Positions 1-10,987 of a DNA stretch of 64,000 nt are shown here, in pieces. The DNA comes from Fagopyrum homotropicum (Eukaryota > Streptophyta > Magnoliopsida > Caryophyllales > Polygonaceae). How positions within the stretch are numbered: the first letter of the stretch is position 1; each line of letters opens with the position of its first letter. The position numbers and the translations under genes are program-made. The DNA lies in assembly GCA_033239125.1 (NCBI GenBank), contig BSWB01000005.1:140116494-140180493 (forward strand), given 5' to 3'. A model generated the notes under the pieces. That model worked only from the letters and a program-made list of their open reading frames with translations, had not been told where the DNA came from and did not search any database.

Positions 1-1424
1 CCATCATCATGCCGCTCGCTCAAAACCCTGTTGATACTATGCAAAATAGCTTCTGCGCCACCAGACACGCCTACTCCAAACTGAAAATCCGCTAGATAGG
101 TTGTCATATCTTTACTCACCCCTTTCATGGCAACCTTAGAAACCAACCGCCTCCAAATAGTGTCAACTGCAATGGGTCGAATCCCATTGTCAGGCTTCAA
201 TAATGGCGTAAGAGGAGCAGAAGCCACAAACTCCGCCAAACTCCCCGGACATCTGCCTCCCAACTACAAATTAACAACAGATGAGATCACTCGTAGAAGA
301 TCAACAACAATAGCGGAACCATCCCCACACATAGCATCTAACACGTGTTGTGCCCTCAAACCATCCCTGCCGCAAGAAGTACCTTTGGGAAAGGACTTAA
401 TACACCTAAGAATCAAATCAACATCAGCAACAAAGGGAGATTCCAAAACCTCACATACCCGAGAAGGTGGAGACTTGAAGGGGTGCTTAGCCTCCAAAAC
501 GTTCACAGTCTCATCATCAAACGAAGCCACACCAGAAGAGGACAAAACCTTAACATCCGCCGTGAAATGTCCATCAGAGACCTTGCGAAGACACTGCTTG
601 ATATTAGGTCTCACTCTCTGTCTATCACCATCCGTTGAGGCGACCCTAGTAGTTGCCGAAAACCCATGCTCAGAATGGTCTAACAAACCCCGCACTAGCT
701 TGTCGATACCGCCGTCCTCACCCCACAAAGCCAGAGACTGCATGATCCGCTGTTGTTGAATAGACTTTCTACTCCCTGATCTACTATCTCTCCTATTCGA
801 AGGCCTGAACACTTGCAAAGTGCACCGAGGAAGAAGAAGCAACGCAACCCAAGCATCCACAAAACATGGCTCAACGACCACTCTCTGAAGAGCACCCTTT
901 AGAGCTTGAGAGAAAGCAAGACGACAGTTATGCGGGATACTCTTCACAGTAGTGATAGGAATGCGAACAACTCTATCGAGCAAACCCGCATAAAAAACCA
1001 ACCCTTCCTCAATAACCGCAACAGACAACTCTCCCACGACCGGCTTTGAGATACCCAAAATGTAGCTTCTTACCATTCCGTCCTCATAAGCAACACGAAT
1101 GGAACCATCAGAGTGATGACATGCACGACTCAAAGTATGCATACTCATACAACGCCCGTATAACCACAACCCAAGATATGCCAAGGACTCCTCAAAAGCC
1201 ACAACTACATCAAGGTTATTCTCAATAGTGTTGCGAATCACATTTTTGTTATCTTCGGAACAAAAATGTTGCCTTTTAAGATGAGAAACCAAACAAGAGA
1301 AACCTTTGCTTCCCTCTACTTCATCCCGACAACCTTGAAATGCCCTAAGAGGACAATGGAGGAAGCCTCTACCATCCGTTGTTATATCAGAACCGACAAT
1401 TCCTAGAGACATTTCATCAAACAC
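1..1424 (-). pseudogene. Reverse-transcriptase-like protein, N-terminal part, decayed, cut by window edge
   Basis: An open frame of about 380 codons on the minus strand is followed by an in-frame TAG at about 261-263, after which the same frame continues to the window edge. The N-terminal part holds a zinc-finger-like stretch (HCPLRAF, a Cys, then HLKRQH). The middle has NIKQCLRKVSDGHFTADV and SFPKGTSCGRDGLRAQH, and beyond the stop come APLTPLLKPDNGIRPIAV and FQFGVGVSGGAEAI. I recognise this pattern from plant proteins usually annotated as 'putative reverse transcriptase domain'; that assignment is from memory of the family. The catalytic region is outside the window. The stop marks it as a pseudogene. 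Fragments of the C-terminal end of the same family lie at 31694-32394 and 38218-39170. Confidence 0.75.
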
Positions 1425-1768
1425 GTGACGGACGACAATCCATAGGGTAAGAAATCTATCTTCATGCCAAACTAGATCAAAAAAACCTCAAAAACATTTC
1501 ATCGAACACTTGGCGGGCGTAGATCAACCACCATTAACACTCACATTGCACAAACACTTTCTTCTACTGTTCTTTTCAGTCTCTACTCTATCTCCATCAA
1601 AACCCTAGTGTCATCGATCTCATCGATTCAATGCTCACAAAAAACCAGCAAACACTTCTCCTTTCAAAGTCCTGCCAAAGATCCGATCTGAAATCGCTCA
1701 CCTAACCTCTTTTCATCTTCATCGTTCAATTCAAAAGATGCGAAACTTAGCGACTTGTTACAGTGACC

Positions 1769-2194
1769 ATGTCGTCAAGGTCTCCGATTCCCACTGTTCT
1801 TCAGCCTATCATTCCCCCAAACCGATCCCCTCCACCCGAAACGCCGTCGTTTCTATCTACAAGGTCATCCTCTCCCCTCACAAGACCCTCCACGTCAGAA
1901 TCACTTGGTCAACGAAGTTCCTCTGTAGAGGCTTCTGGGTCAACGTCGCGGACAACTCAGGTTCGGGTTCCCCAAGATCAAAAAGGGCCGGATCAAGTTG
2001 TCGAAAGAAGCATGTGCGTAAAAATAAGCTCTACTCCTAACAATACCGCGGCATTTTGTATTGACATGCATGTTTTGGATCCTGCGGTTTCAAGATGCAT
2101 GGAGGTCATGCTCACACAAGAAGGTTGTCGGTTTAGCCTTCTTCACACTCATGTGGCATTTATCTTCGGTTGTAGCTCGCATTTGGGCAGATGA
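1769..2194 (+). CDS. Hypothetical Ser/Pro-rich open frame, 141 codons, doubtful
   Basis: An ATG at 1769 opens a 141-codon frame beginning MSSRSPIPTVLQ. The first 80 residues are rich in Ser, Pro, Thr and Arg, and the last 40 are more mixed and contain two Cys. The stretch 1540-1740 just upstream is pyrimidine-rich like a plant 5' UTR. I recognise no domain, and an overlapping open frame in another phase covers the first 270 bases. It may be the first exon of a decayed gene or chance. Low confidence. Confidence 0.2.
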   Translation: MSSRSPIPTVLQPIIPPNRSPPPETPSFLSTRSSSPLTRPSTSESLGQRSSSVEASGSTSRTTQVRVPQDQKGPDQVVERSMCVKISSTPNNTAAFCIDMHVLDPAVSRCMEVMLTQEGCRFSLLHTHVAFIFGCSSHLGR

Positions 2195-2534
2195 ACTCTC
2201 AAGTGCATCAGTTTGGCTTGACTTGACATATTTTAAGGTCGGTTAGTTTAATTGGACGGAATATGATAGTTAATTTCTGTAATTAGAATTATAAGTGTGA
2301 CAAGCCTGGTAAGTCAGTTATACTATGGTGGTCTTCGTCGCACATTTGAGCACAATATATGTGTAGACTCAATCTCAAAACATAAAACTCAGTGAATTTT
2401 TATCATAAAATCAGTTGACAATAAAAAAAATAAAAATTCAACGACATTATATATTATACATGTAATCCTTTCTATTATCGATGGAACTTTGATCCTCCAC
2501 CACACCAAGTAAAGTATTGCAAGATAAACATTTA

Positions 2535-2815
2535 GGGTCCGTTTGCTTCTAACTCCGGCCGGAAACGGAATGAAAACGAATTTAGTCTATATGTACATCT
2601 TTATTTATGAAAATTTATGGTTCATTTATTGGAATTTCATGCAAAATGCACTTACTTCCCCACATTTTGTTTCCTTATAGAGTATTAAAAGTAATCAAAT
2701 TATACTTCAAGTACTTCTAATCACAAAAAATAATTCAAAAACTTTCATAAATAAGGATATACGTATGAACTAAATTCGTTTTCATTCCGTTTCGGAGTTA
2801 AAACCAAACGGACCC
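2535..2815. mobile_element. Tourist-like (PIF/Harbinger) MITE, 281 bp
   Basis: The ends are inverted repeats: left GGGTCCGTTTGCTTCTAACT, right the reverse complement of GGGTCCGTTTGGTTTTAACT, and both continue into an ACGGAATGAAAACGAATTTAGT-like stretch. The flanks are TTA on the left and TAA on the right, consistent with a diverged 3-bp TWA target duplication. It has no coding capacity. The element at 7024-7315 is a relative. Confidence 0.75.
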
Positions 2816-3025
2816 TAAGTTTGGTTCCATACTTTCGTAGAGCATGCACACTTTAATTTCAAGTCTTGAACACCGTATAGTACGGCGGGGAAACACAAGC
2901 CAAACTTCTTTTGAAAGAAGGTCAAATAGTGACTAATGATATAACGTTATTCTTATAGGTAACGAACTGTTTGTCCCATAACTAAAATAGGTTTAAGGAG
3001 AGGTTAACCTATGCAAATAACGGTG

Positions 3026-3028
<3 letters not shown>

Positions 3029-3099
<71 letters not shown>
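3029..3099. repeat. (TA)n microsatellite next to a SINE
   Basis: An uninterrupted TA run of about 70 bases. It begins after GGTGAATTA, and the same GGTGAATTATATATAT string recurs at 3274-3306 on the other side of the SINE. The tract is therefore probably part of the SINE target-site duplication, expanded on this side. Confidence 0.85.
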
Positions 3100-3116
<17 letters not shown>

Positions 3117-3273
3117 TGAAGAGGTACTTAGATCACCCGTTCGGGGTAGTGGTCCATTGATGGGGGATACCCTCCCAATATCAGTTTTTTCATAGGAGGA
3201 TTCGAACTCAAATCTCCGAACTAACCAGTTAAGGAGTCTAGCACCACATCCCACTAGACCAACTGAGTATTGG
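3100..3273 (-). mobile_element. tRNA-derived SINE with poly(A) tail
   Basis: Read on the minus strand, the element starts ACCAATACTCAGTTGG, has a pol III A box (TGGTCTAGTGG) and, about 40 bases later, a B box (GTTCGAATC). It then runs into a tRNA-unrelated body and ends in an A-run, seen as the T-run at 3100-3117. GGTGAATTATATATAT flanks both sides, which I read as the target-site duplication. The D-arm/TpsiC-arm arrangement with a 3' A tail separates it from a true tRNA gene. The body resembles short plant SINEs, but I cannot name the family. Confidence 0.75.
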
Positions 3274-3281
3274 TGGTGAAT

Positions 3282-3306
<25 letters not shown>

Positions 3307-3312
<6 letters not shown>

Positions 3313-4025
3313 TGACTCACATGTAAACAAGTCTTAACATGTAAAATGAGAACAAATTGTATTCGTTAGATCGTTAAATAAATGACTGAGATTAGGCGAT
3401 ATTAAAGGATAAAAAAAATCCTGTTATTAATGGAAGAATATTTGCCGGACCTGAATCGATATATTCGGCGGTATAGTCACATATATTCGGTGCTTACACG
3501 TTCACACGATAATAGTTGTTTACCTATGAGTCAGTATCTATAATATATATTATTGTCGATTGGTATGATGAAATCTGATTATACTTATCACTCGATAAGT
3601 TTGAACAAGTCGGTTGTTTTTTGTTCCAAACAAAGCCTAAGAGCATTATATATATTGGTCGGGATCATGCATGCATGAGAAAAAAAAGTCACAGACAAAG
3701 AAGGCGGTCAAAATCAAATATCATCGAATCATATCGTCTTTTGACCATCTTCGTCATTAATTAATCTAATTACGCTATCAATTAACTAAATCAAATTTTA
3801 AAATCGTCACTTTGGCAACTAATACTCTTTACCATGATATTTACAAGAGTTCATTCTTAAAATATCACAATTTTTAAAACGTTACGCTATCCAAATCTTA
3901 TCAAATATGTTCACGTTTTAGAATGGTGCGGACTATATCACGTTTGTCAAATTGGACCAGTTCTAACTAGAGTTGTGTAGATCCGGACAGAAACCGGACC
4001 ATACTGAAAATTAAGGTTCGATTAT
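3307..4025. other. AT-rich intergenic DNA
   Basis: No convincing open frame or RNA gene. From about 3955 the DNA carries degenerate GGTCCG/CCGGACC-rich stretches that recur at 4190-4445 and near 4970-5060, suggesting an old repeat split by the insertions at 4026-4176 and 4447-4760. Confidence 0.5.
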
Positions 4026-4176
4026 GGCTCCGTTTGGTGATTGCTAGATTATTTATTTCAACTCACAATTCCCATAATCTATCTGTACGGAAAGATTAAA
4101 AAATTTTCTTAATTTAATTTTTATGATTCCCATAATCTTCATTTCATCTCCATAATCACCCTTACCAAACAGGCCC
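4026..4176. mobile_element. Short MITE-like element, 150 bp
   Basis: The left end GGCTCCGTTTGGTGATT and the right end, the complement of GGGCCTGTTTGGTAAGG, form imperfect terminal inverted repeats of about 17 bases around an AT-rich core with CCCATAATC repeats. It has no coding capacity. The target duplication is not clear. Confidence 0.5.
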
Positions 4177-4446
4177 GGACTACCATAATCAGATCTGTCG
4201 GATGTCGGTCCGTAATATTACGACCCGGTCCTATATACGGTAATATTCTGGTATGATCTAGACCATATTTTACCATTTCAACAAAAAGTGGATACGGTCC
4301 GGTCCGTCCAGGTTTCGGGCTAGATCAGTAATATTCCGTTCCAGTACGATCAAGACCATTTTTACCCTTCCAACATTTTAAATTAAAAAAGTGGATGCGG
4401 TCCGTTTTTGGGTCCAATCCCGCAATATTACGTTCCGGTCCTAAAA

Positions 4447-4760
4447 TGTTGAGATGTGTGAAAATGTCCCACATCAACAATATGATATTACGTGAACTTA
4501 ACATATAAGTTATATGACTACTCTTTCCATTGTCGAATCTTGTGTGTAGGTTCACTTACGTGCATCCCCTTCACGTATTAGACCTACCGAATATGGAGAT
4601 AAAACATCAATTAACATGGTATCAGAGCAAGTCCGATCCGGGTCCCACATCACCAATATGATACTACATAAACCTAACATATAAGTCTTAATACTAGTGT
4701 GTAGATTCACTTTACGTGCATTATCTCCAAGTATTAGACCCACTGGATATGAATATAAAA
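4447..4760 (+). mobile_element. TRIM-like LTR remnant with Met-tRNA primer-binding site
   Basis: A stretch starting TGTTGAGATGTGTGAAAATG and ending TTAACA is followed directly by TGGTATCAGAGC (from about 4618), the usual primer-binding site complementary to initiator Met-tRNA. After it, TCCCACATCACCAATATGAT and AACATATAAGT repeat the upstream LTR with divergence. Two LTR-like pieces around a PBS with almost no interior fit a TRIM or a deleted copia element. Confidence 0.6.
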
Positions 4761-5680
4761 AATAAAGGGCAATTTTGGTAACTAGGCTTTTTTGAAAAAC
4801 TATAGTAGTAACTAGGCTTTTTAATGTTTTAATTAAGTAAATGTACCCCAACTTTTTGTATTTATTTTTTCAAACTCTACACACTCTTCTCTTAAGGGGT
4901 ACATTTACTAAACACAAAACTAGAAAAAACCTAATAAACCAAATTGTTTCAAAAAATAAATTAATATAGACCGTATTATTTTGGTTCAGGATTAGACCAG
5001 ACCGTATTTAAAAAAAGTCAATACAATATTGACTGTAATGAACCGAACCGTTACAACCCATAGACGTCGTTTGTAAAATACACAACCCTAATCCTAACAT
5101 GACATTTGTAATAGTCGAATTTATTCGTTCGGGTGAATTTGCAATATAATCCGTAATTTTAGAACACCTCGCAACTATCTTTTAAACTTTGTGATATTTT
5201 TAAACCCTACTTGAGATTTACTATATAAGATTAGTTATAAGAGGTATTTGTTTGGACAATGAAGACAACCCTAATCAATCGAATCCAACAAACTAAAACG
5301 ATAAAAAAAAAAAAAGTTACTATAATGAAGATTCACGAACTATGTACTAATATTCTAATTAAGGTAGCTTGCTTTAGTTGACCAATGCCACGTTATCGTC
5401 TATTATTAGATCTATGTGTACTATAATTGAGTGAATTGTCGTGCATCTTAGTTGGTAAGATCAATTTTTATGATTTGTGCTCTAATTTGTGTTTATAGGG
5501 CGTTAGTTTTATCCCCTTAACAAAATTTATTTGTATAAATAACATGTATTTTACATAAAATCAATAAATATCAACTTAATTTAATAAAATATAATAACAA
5601 AATAGTAAAAAAAAAAAAAATACAATTATACTAAATCATCATAACTTTATTCCCATCTGATATATCCACGGCCTATTAGC
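4761..5680. other. AT-rich intergenic DNA
   Basis: No supported gene. It holds A/T runs and a degenerate GAACCGAACCG stretch near 5040. The short open frames here are of random type. Confidence 0.5.
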
Positions 5681-6358
5681 TGGGATGACAATGGATTGGG
5701 TGGTAGGTGGATGACCCTATCCGCCACCCGACCCGCGAAAAAATCTCATCCACCCCACCCGACCCGCCACCCGCCAAACCCACCACCCGCATCCGATCCA
5801 CCCGCATCTAACGGATGAAGCGGGTGGATCGGGTGATACTCGGATGTTCTACGCATTTTCTTTAAATCGATATCAAACTCGGATTCGAATGCAAAAAATT
5901 AATAATAATAAAAATAAATTCAATCCGAAAAAGTCTTATCCATAAAAAACATGATATATATAAAGTCAACACAAATCATCCAAGTGGAAATATTACAAGA
6001 AGTGTTATAAGTTTAAGTTCTTGAAAATAGAGAAATTTAGCAATACATAGCATACAATAAGATCATAATAGGAACTAAACAAATGTATAAATTTTGCTAA
6101 ACAATCAGTAAATAGCGATTTGTAAATCAAAAGGGAACTAAAAATCACTAAACAAGTAAACAGTCAATAAATTTATAACGGGTGAAAGTGGATGAAACAA
6201 GTCGGATGGGTGGATGAAAGGTCCATCTGAATCCGACCCGATCCATCACCCGCTTTATCCACCATCCGCTTTCACCCACTTTATGTCGGGTTTTCACCCT
6301 TTTCTTATGGATCGAGTTATCGGGTGTCTGTCGGGTTCAGATGAAATTGCCATCCCTA
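5681..6358. mobile_element. Non-autonomous TIR element with CGGGT-rich ends
   Basis: Left end TGGGATGACAATGGATTGGG; right end the complement of TTAGGGATGGCAATTTCATC. Inside both ends lie arrays of CACCCG/CGGGTGGAT motifs that can pair with each other. The core is AT-rich without a coding frame. The GGGATGGCAATGGG-type end is common in plant hAT-like non-autonomous elements; that assignment is from family knowledge. The target duplication is not resolved. Confidence 0.6.
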
Positions 6359-7020
6359 ATTCCTATCAAGAATGAGAATACTCGCTACGAATATCGGGAT
6401 TACATGCTCCATTGATACCCTATTTATATCCGAGATTTTTTCTAGGGTTTTATAAAGAAGGAGAGATAAGACATGAGCTTCAATCACTAATTTTTTCATA
6501 TATTTATACTTGAAAACATACTGTTTTGACAAAATTAAGATGCATAGAAAAGATTTTCGTCATTTTTGGTCAATTATATTTTATATTAACGTCAATATAT
6601 ATTTATTCCTCTCTAAGCCTCTCCAAGTGTCTAGTAACTAGTTACAAAATGTACAATATTTATATAAAATAAATGACATAAAAAATAAACCTTGACTGAA
6701 GAACAAGTCGACGGTCTTGGTCATTGGTCAAACAGTTAGTAATCCTTTTAATTCCTTATCATGTAAGCATAGCTTAAAGAGTTTCCCATATATTTATAAA
6801 ATTGCAATATTACTTTCAATCTTCAACAACCCAACAGCTCTCTATGACTCTCTGACTTTTTACCTCATTTTCACATACATCAATCGCCAACTATATCCTA
6901 TTTTTCCAATATGTTTTGCATTAAATTAGTATATGTTTAAATAAAAAGATATATAACAAAAATGTATTTTGTTAAAAAAACAGTTTATTATATACGTTTA
7001 AATTGGTCAACCAAATACAC
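6359..7020. other. AT-rich intergenic DNA
   Basis: No supported gene or recognisable element; only short open frames rich in Ile, Tyr and Phe, as expected from AT-rich sequence. Confidence 0.5.
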
Positions 7021-7023
7021 TAA

Positions 7024-7315
7024 GGGCCTGTTTGGTTTGAACTCCAGAATAGGAAACGGAATGGAAATGAATCCGGTCCATATGTATACTATTGTTCATG
7101 AAAGTTTGTGGAATCATTCCTTGTGGTTTGAAGGAATTGGAGTAGATTTTGATTACTTTTGATACCCCATACGGTAACAAAATGTGGGAAAGCAAGCGTA
7201 CTTTGCATTAAACCACAAGGAATGATTCCATAAAATTTCATGAATAAGGATATGCATATGAACTAAATTCGTTTCCATTCCGTTTCCGTTACCGGAGTTG
7301 GAACCAAACGGACCC
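7024..7315. mobile_element. Tourist-like (PIF/Harbinger) MITE, 292 bp
   Basis: Terminal inverted repeats GGGCCTGTTTGG (left) and the complement of GGGTCCGTTTGGTTCCAACT (right) lie between a perfect TAA duplication at 7021-7023 and 7316-7318. GGAAACGGAATGGAAATGAA occurs inverted near the other end, and a second inner pair reads CCACAAGGAATGATTCC. Non-coding. Same family as 2535-2815. Confidence 0.85.
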
Positions 7316-7457
7316 TAAATTCAACTTAAACTACAAAACAAATGAGTATAATTGACAAAAATAAATATACCCTCAATCAGAATATTGACCTTCAATTTTG
7401 CTTTCACATGATTTATTTTTTATCTACATATATCTATATATATATCATGTGATCAAA

Positions 7458-7676
7458 TCCTTCAAACCCTATATACTTGATTAAATTTAATTATTTTAAT
7501 ATCCTATATAAGCATGTAGATTATATTTTAGACTATGTTATAGTAAAATACTATTGTGTGTATATATATATATATCCTTCAAACCCTATATACTTGTTTA
7601 AATTTAATTTTTTAAATATCCTATATAAGCATGTAGATTATATTTTAGACTATGTTATAGTAAACTATTGTAAGTG

Positions 7677-7746
<70 letters not shown>
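7458..7746. repeat. 117-bp direct repeat (two units) capped by a long (TA)n
   Basis: The unit starting TCCTTCAAACCCTATATACTT occurs at 7458-7574 and again from 7575. Each unit ends in a TA run; the second is expanded to about 67 bases (7680-7746). Small base differences separate the units. The duplication probably arose within the TA tract. Confidence 0.8.
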
Positions 7747-7751
<5 letters not shown>

Positions 7752-8094
7752 AAACAATTTGGAAAAGACAATTTGGAAAAGGGCTTATGATGAGTCAAAG
7801 CAAACCAAATGGAAAGACCTTCAAAATGAGGATAATAGAAGCAAATAAGCTTGACTTTAATCAAGAAGAAACAAAACCCTAGCTAGGTGGCCTTCATAGG
7901 AAGATTCATAATTCATTCAACTCCCTCACATACATTAATACTATTCTTTTAAGTCAGTCAATGTCAAACTTTTTACTTTGACCAACACACTTGTGGCTCC
8001 CCAAATTCTCATATATTACAACACTTCCTTTCCTCTACCTTATACTATCTTCTATCCACATTCCAACCTTCATTCTTTTCTAACCATCTTAACC

Positions 8095-8685
8095 ATGTCT
8101 TACTCTAATACTGAAGATCAGTGGCCTAGCTACTTCAACCACCAAAACCCGTACCCGGAACCCGGATTCACCAACATAAACAGCTACGATTCGCATATGA
8201 TGACGACTGATAGCGTCATCACGACGTCTTCGAGTGAGGTTGTGATGAGCCCTACAAACTCGAGTTCCCCCGGAAATAGGGCGGCTCCGAAACCCATCAG
8301 GAGGCGGTCAAGGGCGTCGAAGAAGACTCCGACGACTCTACTTAATGCCGATGCATCGAATTTCCGGGCTTTGGTTCAGCAGTTCACTGGAAGACCTAGT
8401 GTGCCGTCTGTCATCACTCCTGGCGTTCAAAGAGGTCCGGTTAATATTAACTTTGGTCAAGGGAGTTATAGTGGTGACGGAAACGGGTCCGGATCAGGTT
8501 CGGGTTTTATGTCTTATGGTTATGATCATCAGGGCTATGGTGCTAATCCTCAACAGTATGGATATGGAAGGGGAAACCCTAATAACCCGAATTTTGAAAG
8601 TTCGGATAATTTTGTTGGGGATGGTTTGCAGAACATTGATGATCTTGACTGGGGAACTATTTCTTCTTCTAGCTACCATCCATGA
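8095..8685 (+). CDS. VQ-motif-containing protein
   Basis: Intronless 196-residue protein. The VQ motif FRALVQQFTG is at residues 90-99, fitting the plant consensus FxxxVQxhTG. In Arabidopsis such proteins bind WRKY transcription factors and act in the nucleus in defence and growth; that is family knowledge. Before the motif lies a basic stretch, KPIRRRSRASKK (about residues 66-77), a likely nuclear localisation signal. The C-terminal half is rich in Gly, Ser, Tyr, Gln and Asn with no other domain, and ends with an acidic DDLDW patch. I chose the ATG at 8095 (context AACCATGTCT) because an in-frame extension upstream lacks coding character. Intronless structure and size match the VQ family. 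It lies outside the duplicated block, so it is single-copy here. Confidence 0.9.
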   Translation: MSYSNTEDQWPSYFNHQNPYPEPGFTNINSYDSHMMTTDSVITTSSSEVVMSPTNSSSPGNRAAPKPIRRRSRASKKTPTTLLNADASNFRALVQQFTGRPSVPSVITPGVQRGPVNINFGQGSYSGDGNGSGSGSGFMSYGYDHQGYGANPQQYGYGRGNPNNPNFESSDNFVGDGLQNIDDLDWGTISSSSYHP

Positions 8686-9079
8686 TTGCCATCATTTCAT
8701 GTGTGAATGGCATATATATGAGGGAAAATAAGTAGAATTTTTTTTTTTTGGTTTTTTTATTTATATATTAGCACCCTTTTTAAGCTATTAAGCATGGGGT
8801 TAAATGCCATGTAATGCTACTTAATTATGTTTCTTTATAAGCCGGTATACCGTCGGATTAAGGTCATAATCGAACAACTTTTTTCGGTTCAAATCGCTCT
8901 TTGTGAACTGGATTTTGATTACGTAGCTTAATTAGTTGAATTTGAAGCTCTAGTTAACTCTCGATATTATTTGATGAATTGTTCTTCAATCTGCAATGAG
9001 TAGGTAGGGACTGAAATTTCATCGTTGAACCGTACCCTATGGGTATCGGACCGCTCAATCTGGAGAAAAAGGATAAAAA
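8686..9079. other. 3' flank of the VQ gene
   Basis: AT-rich with a T-run near 8739 and no supported gene. It probably holds the 3' UTR and polyadenylation region. Confidence 0.5.
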
Positions 9080-9360
9080 CTCAATAACAAACGGGTGGGT
9101 AGGGGTGACCAAAAATAACCGATCTAAAGATTCGATCCGAAAAACCTGAAATAAAAGAAAATATCCGGTAATTGGTGATCCGAGTCCGATCCGATCCGGC
9201 ATATTTTTTGGATTATCGGATCGGATACGGATCGAGGTTTGGAGGAAAAAGTCGAATCGGATATATCCGACTAGTTTAAGAATAAATACTCGGATCGGAT
9301 TATATATCCGGATCGGATCTCCGGATCGGATATCCTAAAATTGTCGGATATCCGGGTCCT
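9080..9360. repeat. CGGATC-rich degenerate repeat
   Basis: GGATCGGAT, CCGATCCGA and ATATCCGGAT recur more than ten times on both strands in about 250 bases, beginning with GGGGTGACCAAAAATAACCG. This fits the end region of a small non-autonomous transposon like the CGGGT-rich one at 5681-6358. No boundary is certain. Confidence 0.5.
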
Positions 9361-9753
9361 TTGGATAAACTTTTATAAGAATGTTAGAACGAATATCCGG
9401 GTCCTTTGCACCAATTGGTTTAAATGGGCTTTGTACAATTTTGGACCATTTTTTTGGTTTTTCGGTTTAGTTCCTCTTCTATTAAGTTTTTGTTTTGGAA
9501 AGCCTCTTGTATTTAGCTTAATCAATATGATTAGAGTTGCAGATTAAATGAGATCTTAATCATCCAAATTGAAACACTTGAAACTCACAACTTATCAAAT
9601 TCCACCAAATTAATCTATAGCAAAGTAACCCCCATAATGAATCAAGTTCTCGTCTTTTGATCTTCAATCTTCGAGCATATAAGATCACGACTTCCATCTC
9701 GAGTCCCACAATTCCTCCATTGATCTTCTTCTCAAGCTAACATCTCAGCTTCC

Positions 9754-10149
9754 ATGGCTTCTCAACTCCCCTTCCACACTATCTCACTCACCATAGTCGT
9801 CTTCCTCGTGGCTAGCTGCAATGGAGCAAGAGACTTATCATTACTGACCACAAGACTTCAGAACAACGGTGAAGGTCCATCCGAATGCTGGAAAGCCCTC
9901 GGAAACATACGATCGTGCTCAAACGAAATCATCGGATTCTTCCTCAACGGTGAAGCTCATATTGACAAGCCATGCTGTATCACCATTGTCGCAATTGCTG
10001 ATAATTGCTGGCCAGCTTTGCTTGGCTCCATTGGCTACTCGCCTGAGGAGATTAGCTTTCTTGAAGGCTACTGTCAGAAGGCCGCCATAGATACCAGTAC
10101 TGATCTTACTCCTAATGTTTCACCATCTCCTATGGTTCATCTTCCTTAA
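9754..10149 (+). CDS. Egg-cell-secreted EC1-like protein (prolamin-like domain)
   Basis: Intronless 131-residue protein. A hydrophobic signal peptide covers residues 1-24 or so (MASQLPFHTISLTIVVFLVA, cleavage after CNGA). The mature part has six cysteines at about 45, 55, 74, 75, 85 and 107 in the prolamin-like pattern, with ECWKAL, SCSNEIIGFFLNGEA, CC and NCWPALL matching the EC1 family. EC1 proteins are secreted by the egg cell at fertilisation and promote sperm membrane changes needed for gamete fusion; this is established for Arabidopsis EC1 and inferred here. The start has a good context (TTCCATGGCT), and a TATAAG at about 9677 is suitably placed. It converges with the G-gamma gene 220 bases downstream and lies outside the duplication. 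Confidence 0.9.
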   Translation: MASQLPFHTISLTIVVFLVASCNGARDLSLLTTRLQNNGEGPSECWKALGNIRSCSNEIIGFFLNGEAHIDKPCCITIVAIADNCWPALLGSIGYSPEEISFLEGYCQKAAIDTSTDLTPNVSPSPMVHLP

Positions 10150-10370
10150 TTGCTCTATTGTCTCTCATGTTTTTGGTAATCAAGAATAATGATAAAGCTC
10201 TATGCGTATTAGTTTGAATAAACTCAATCTACTGATGAAACAAGTATATGAACAACGAGAATCGATTCAAACACAGTCAAAATTCATCAAATTTGAACCC
10301 AAACATGATTAGCTTTCATCTTTAAATTTCAATTGAACTTTTGAGTTCTACAAATTCATCATACAAGTTT

Positions 10371-10987
10371 TCAGATCCATCGCCTGTTACGCCTCGACAC
10401 GTTTGCTCCACCAAACCATCGTTCCCAATTTACATCAACTGGACCTCTCGTTCTGTCAAATTACACACCAAAACTTGATTATCACAAAATTATGATTCGT
10501 AAACTGAGTTAATCGTTTAATATGATACTTACAAAGGCAATAGAGGATCTGGACAAGATTCAACGCCATCAATTAGCCTGTTTAAACAGTTCCAAATTCA
10601 GACAATTTTTTCGGTCATGAAAGTTGATAAGTTCCAAATTTGGATCTCTACTCACCCGTCGCAGACGGTAGAAGGTCCGCCTAATGTTTCGAGCTCTTGC
10701 AATTCCTTCTAATAATGTCAATGTATCGCAAATTAGGATCAATTTGTGAGATTTTAGGGGAAATTTGTGAGATGAAATTTAAACTGTGAGAAAAAGTTGA
10801 GGAATGTAGGGGGTGTATATACCTCGATGTTTCTGATCTGAAGCTCGAGAAGCGAAATAGCGGCTTGTAATCGGTGCTTGCCGATGAAACTGGAAGAAGG
10901 ACGTCTTCGGGAAGCAGGTGGTTGTGCCGGCGGTGGTGGTTGAAATCGGCCGTTGTCGTCCGGGGATTGAGATTCCGGTGGCTCCAT
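10371..10987 (-). CDS. Heterotrimeric G protein gamma subunit, plant type B-like
   Basis: Four exons inferred by eye: 10823-10987, 10656-10708, 10533-10577 and 10371-10452, all with GT-AG introns, giving 345 bases and 114 residues. After a Pro-rich N-terminus, residues 37-64 (starting KHRLQAAISLLELQ) form the coiled-coil helix that pairs with G-beta. DPLLP and GPVDVNWERWF follow, the hallmark end of plant G-gamma proteins. The protein ends SRRNRRWI without a CaaX box, as in type B subunits, so membrane attachment would not be by prenylation. Role: G-beta-gamma dimer in plant G protein signalling (family knowledge). It is divergent from the alpha/beta hydrolase. The duplication breakpoint (10625) lies in intron 2, so only exons 1-2 recur at 40332-40663. 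Confidence 0.88.

Noticed and set aside
264..759. Plus-strand open frame of 210 codons starting at 127
   Set aside because: It lies antisense to the RT-like pseudogene, which has recognisable motifs; the plus-strand frame has none.
3170..3275. Possible tRNA gene on the minus strand
   Set aside because: A and B boxes are present, but the sequence lacks a closed acceptor stem and runs into a body with a poly(A) tail, so it is a SINE.
7680..7746. Open frames encoding long Tyr-Ile repeats at this and other (TA)n tracts
   Set aside because: They are the trivial translation of TA microsatellites, open in both strands, and not genes.
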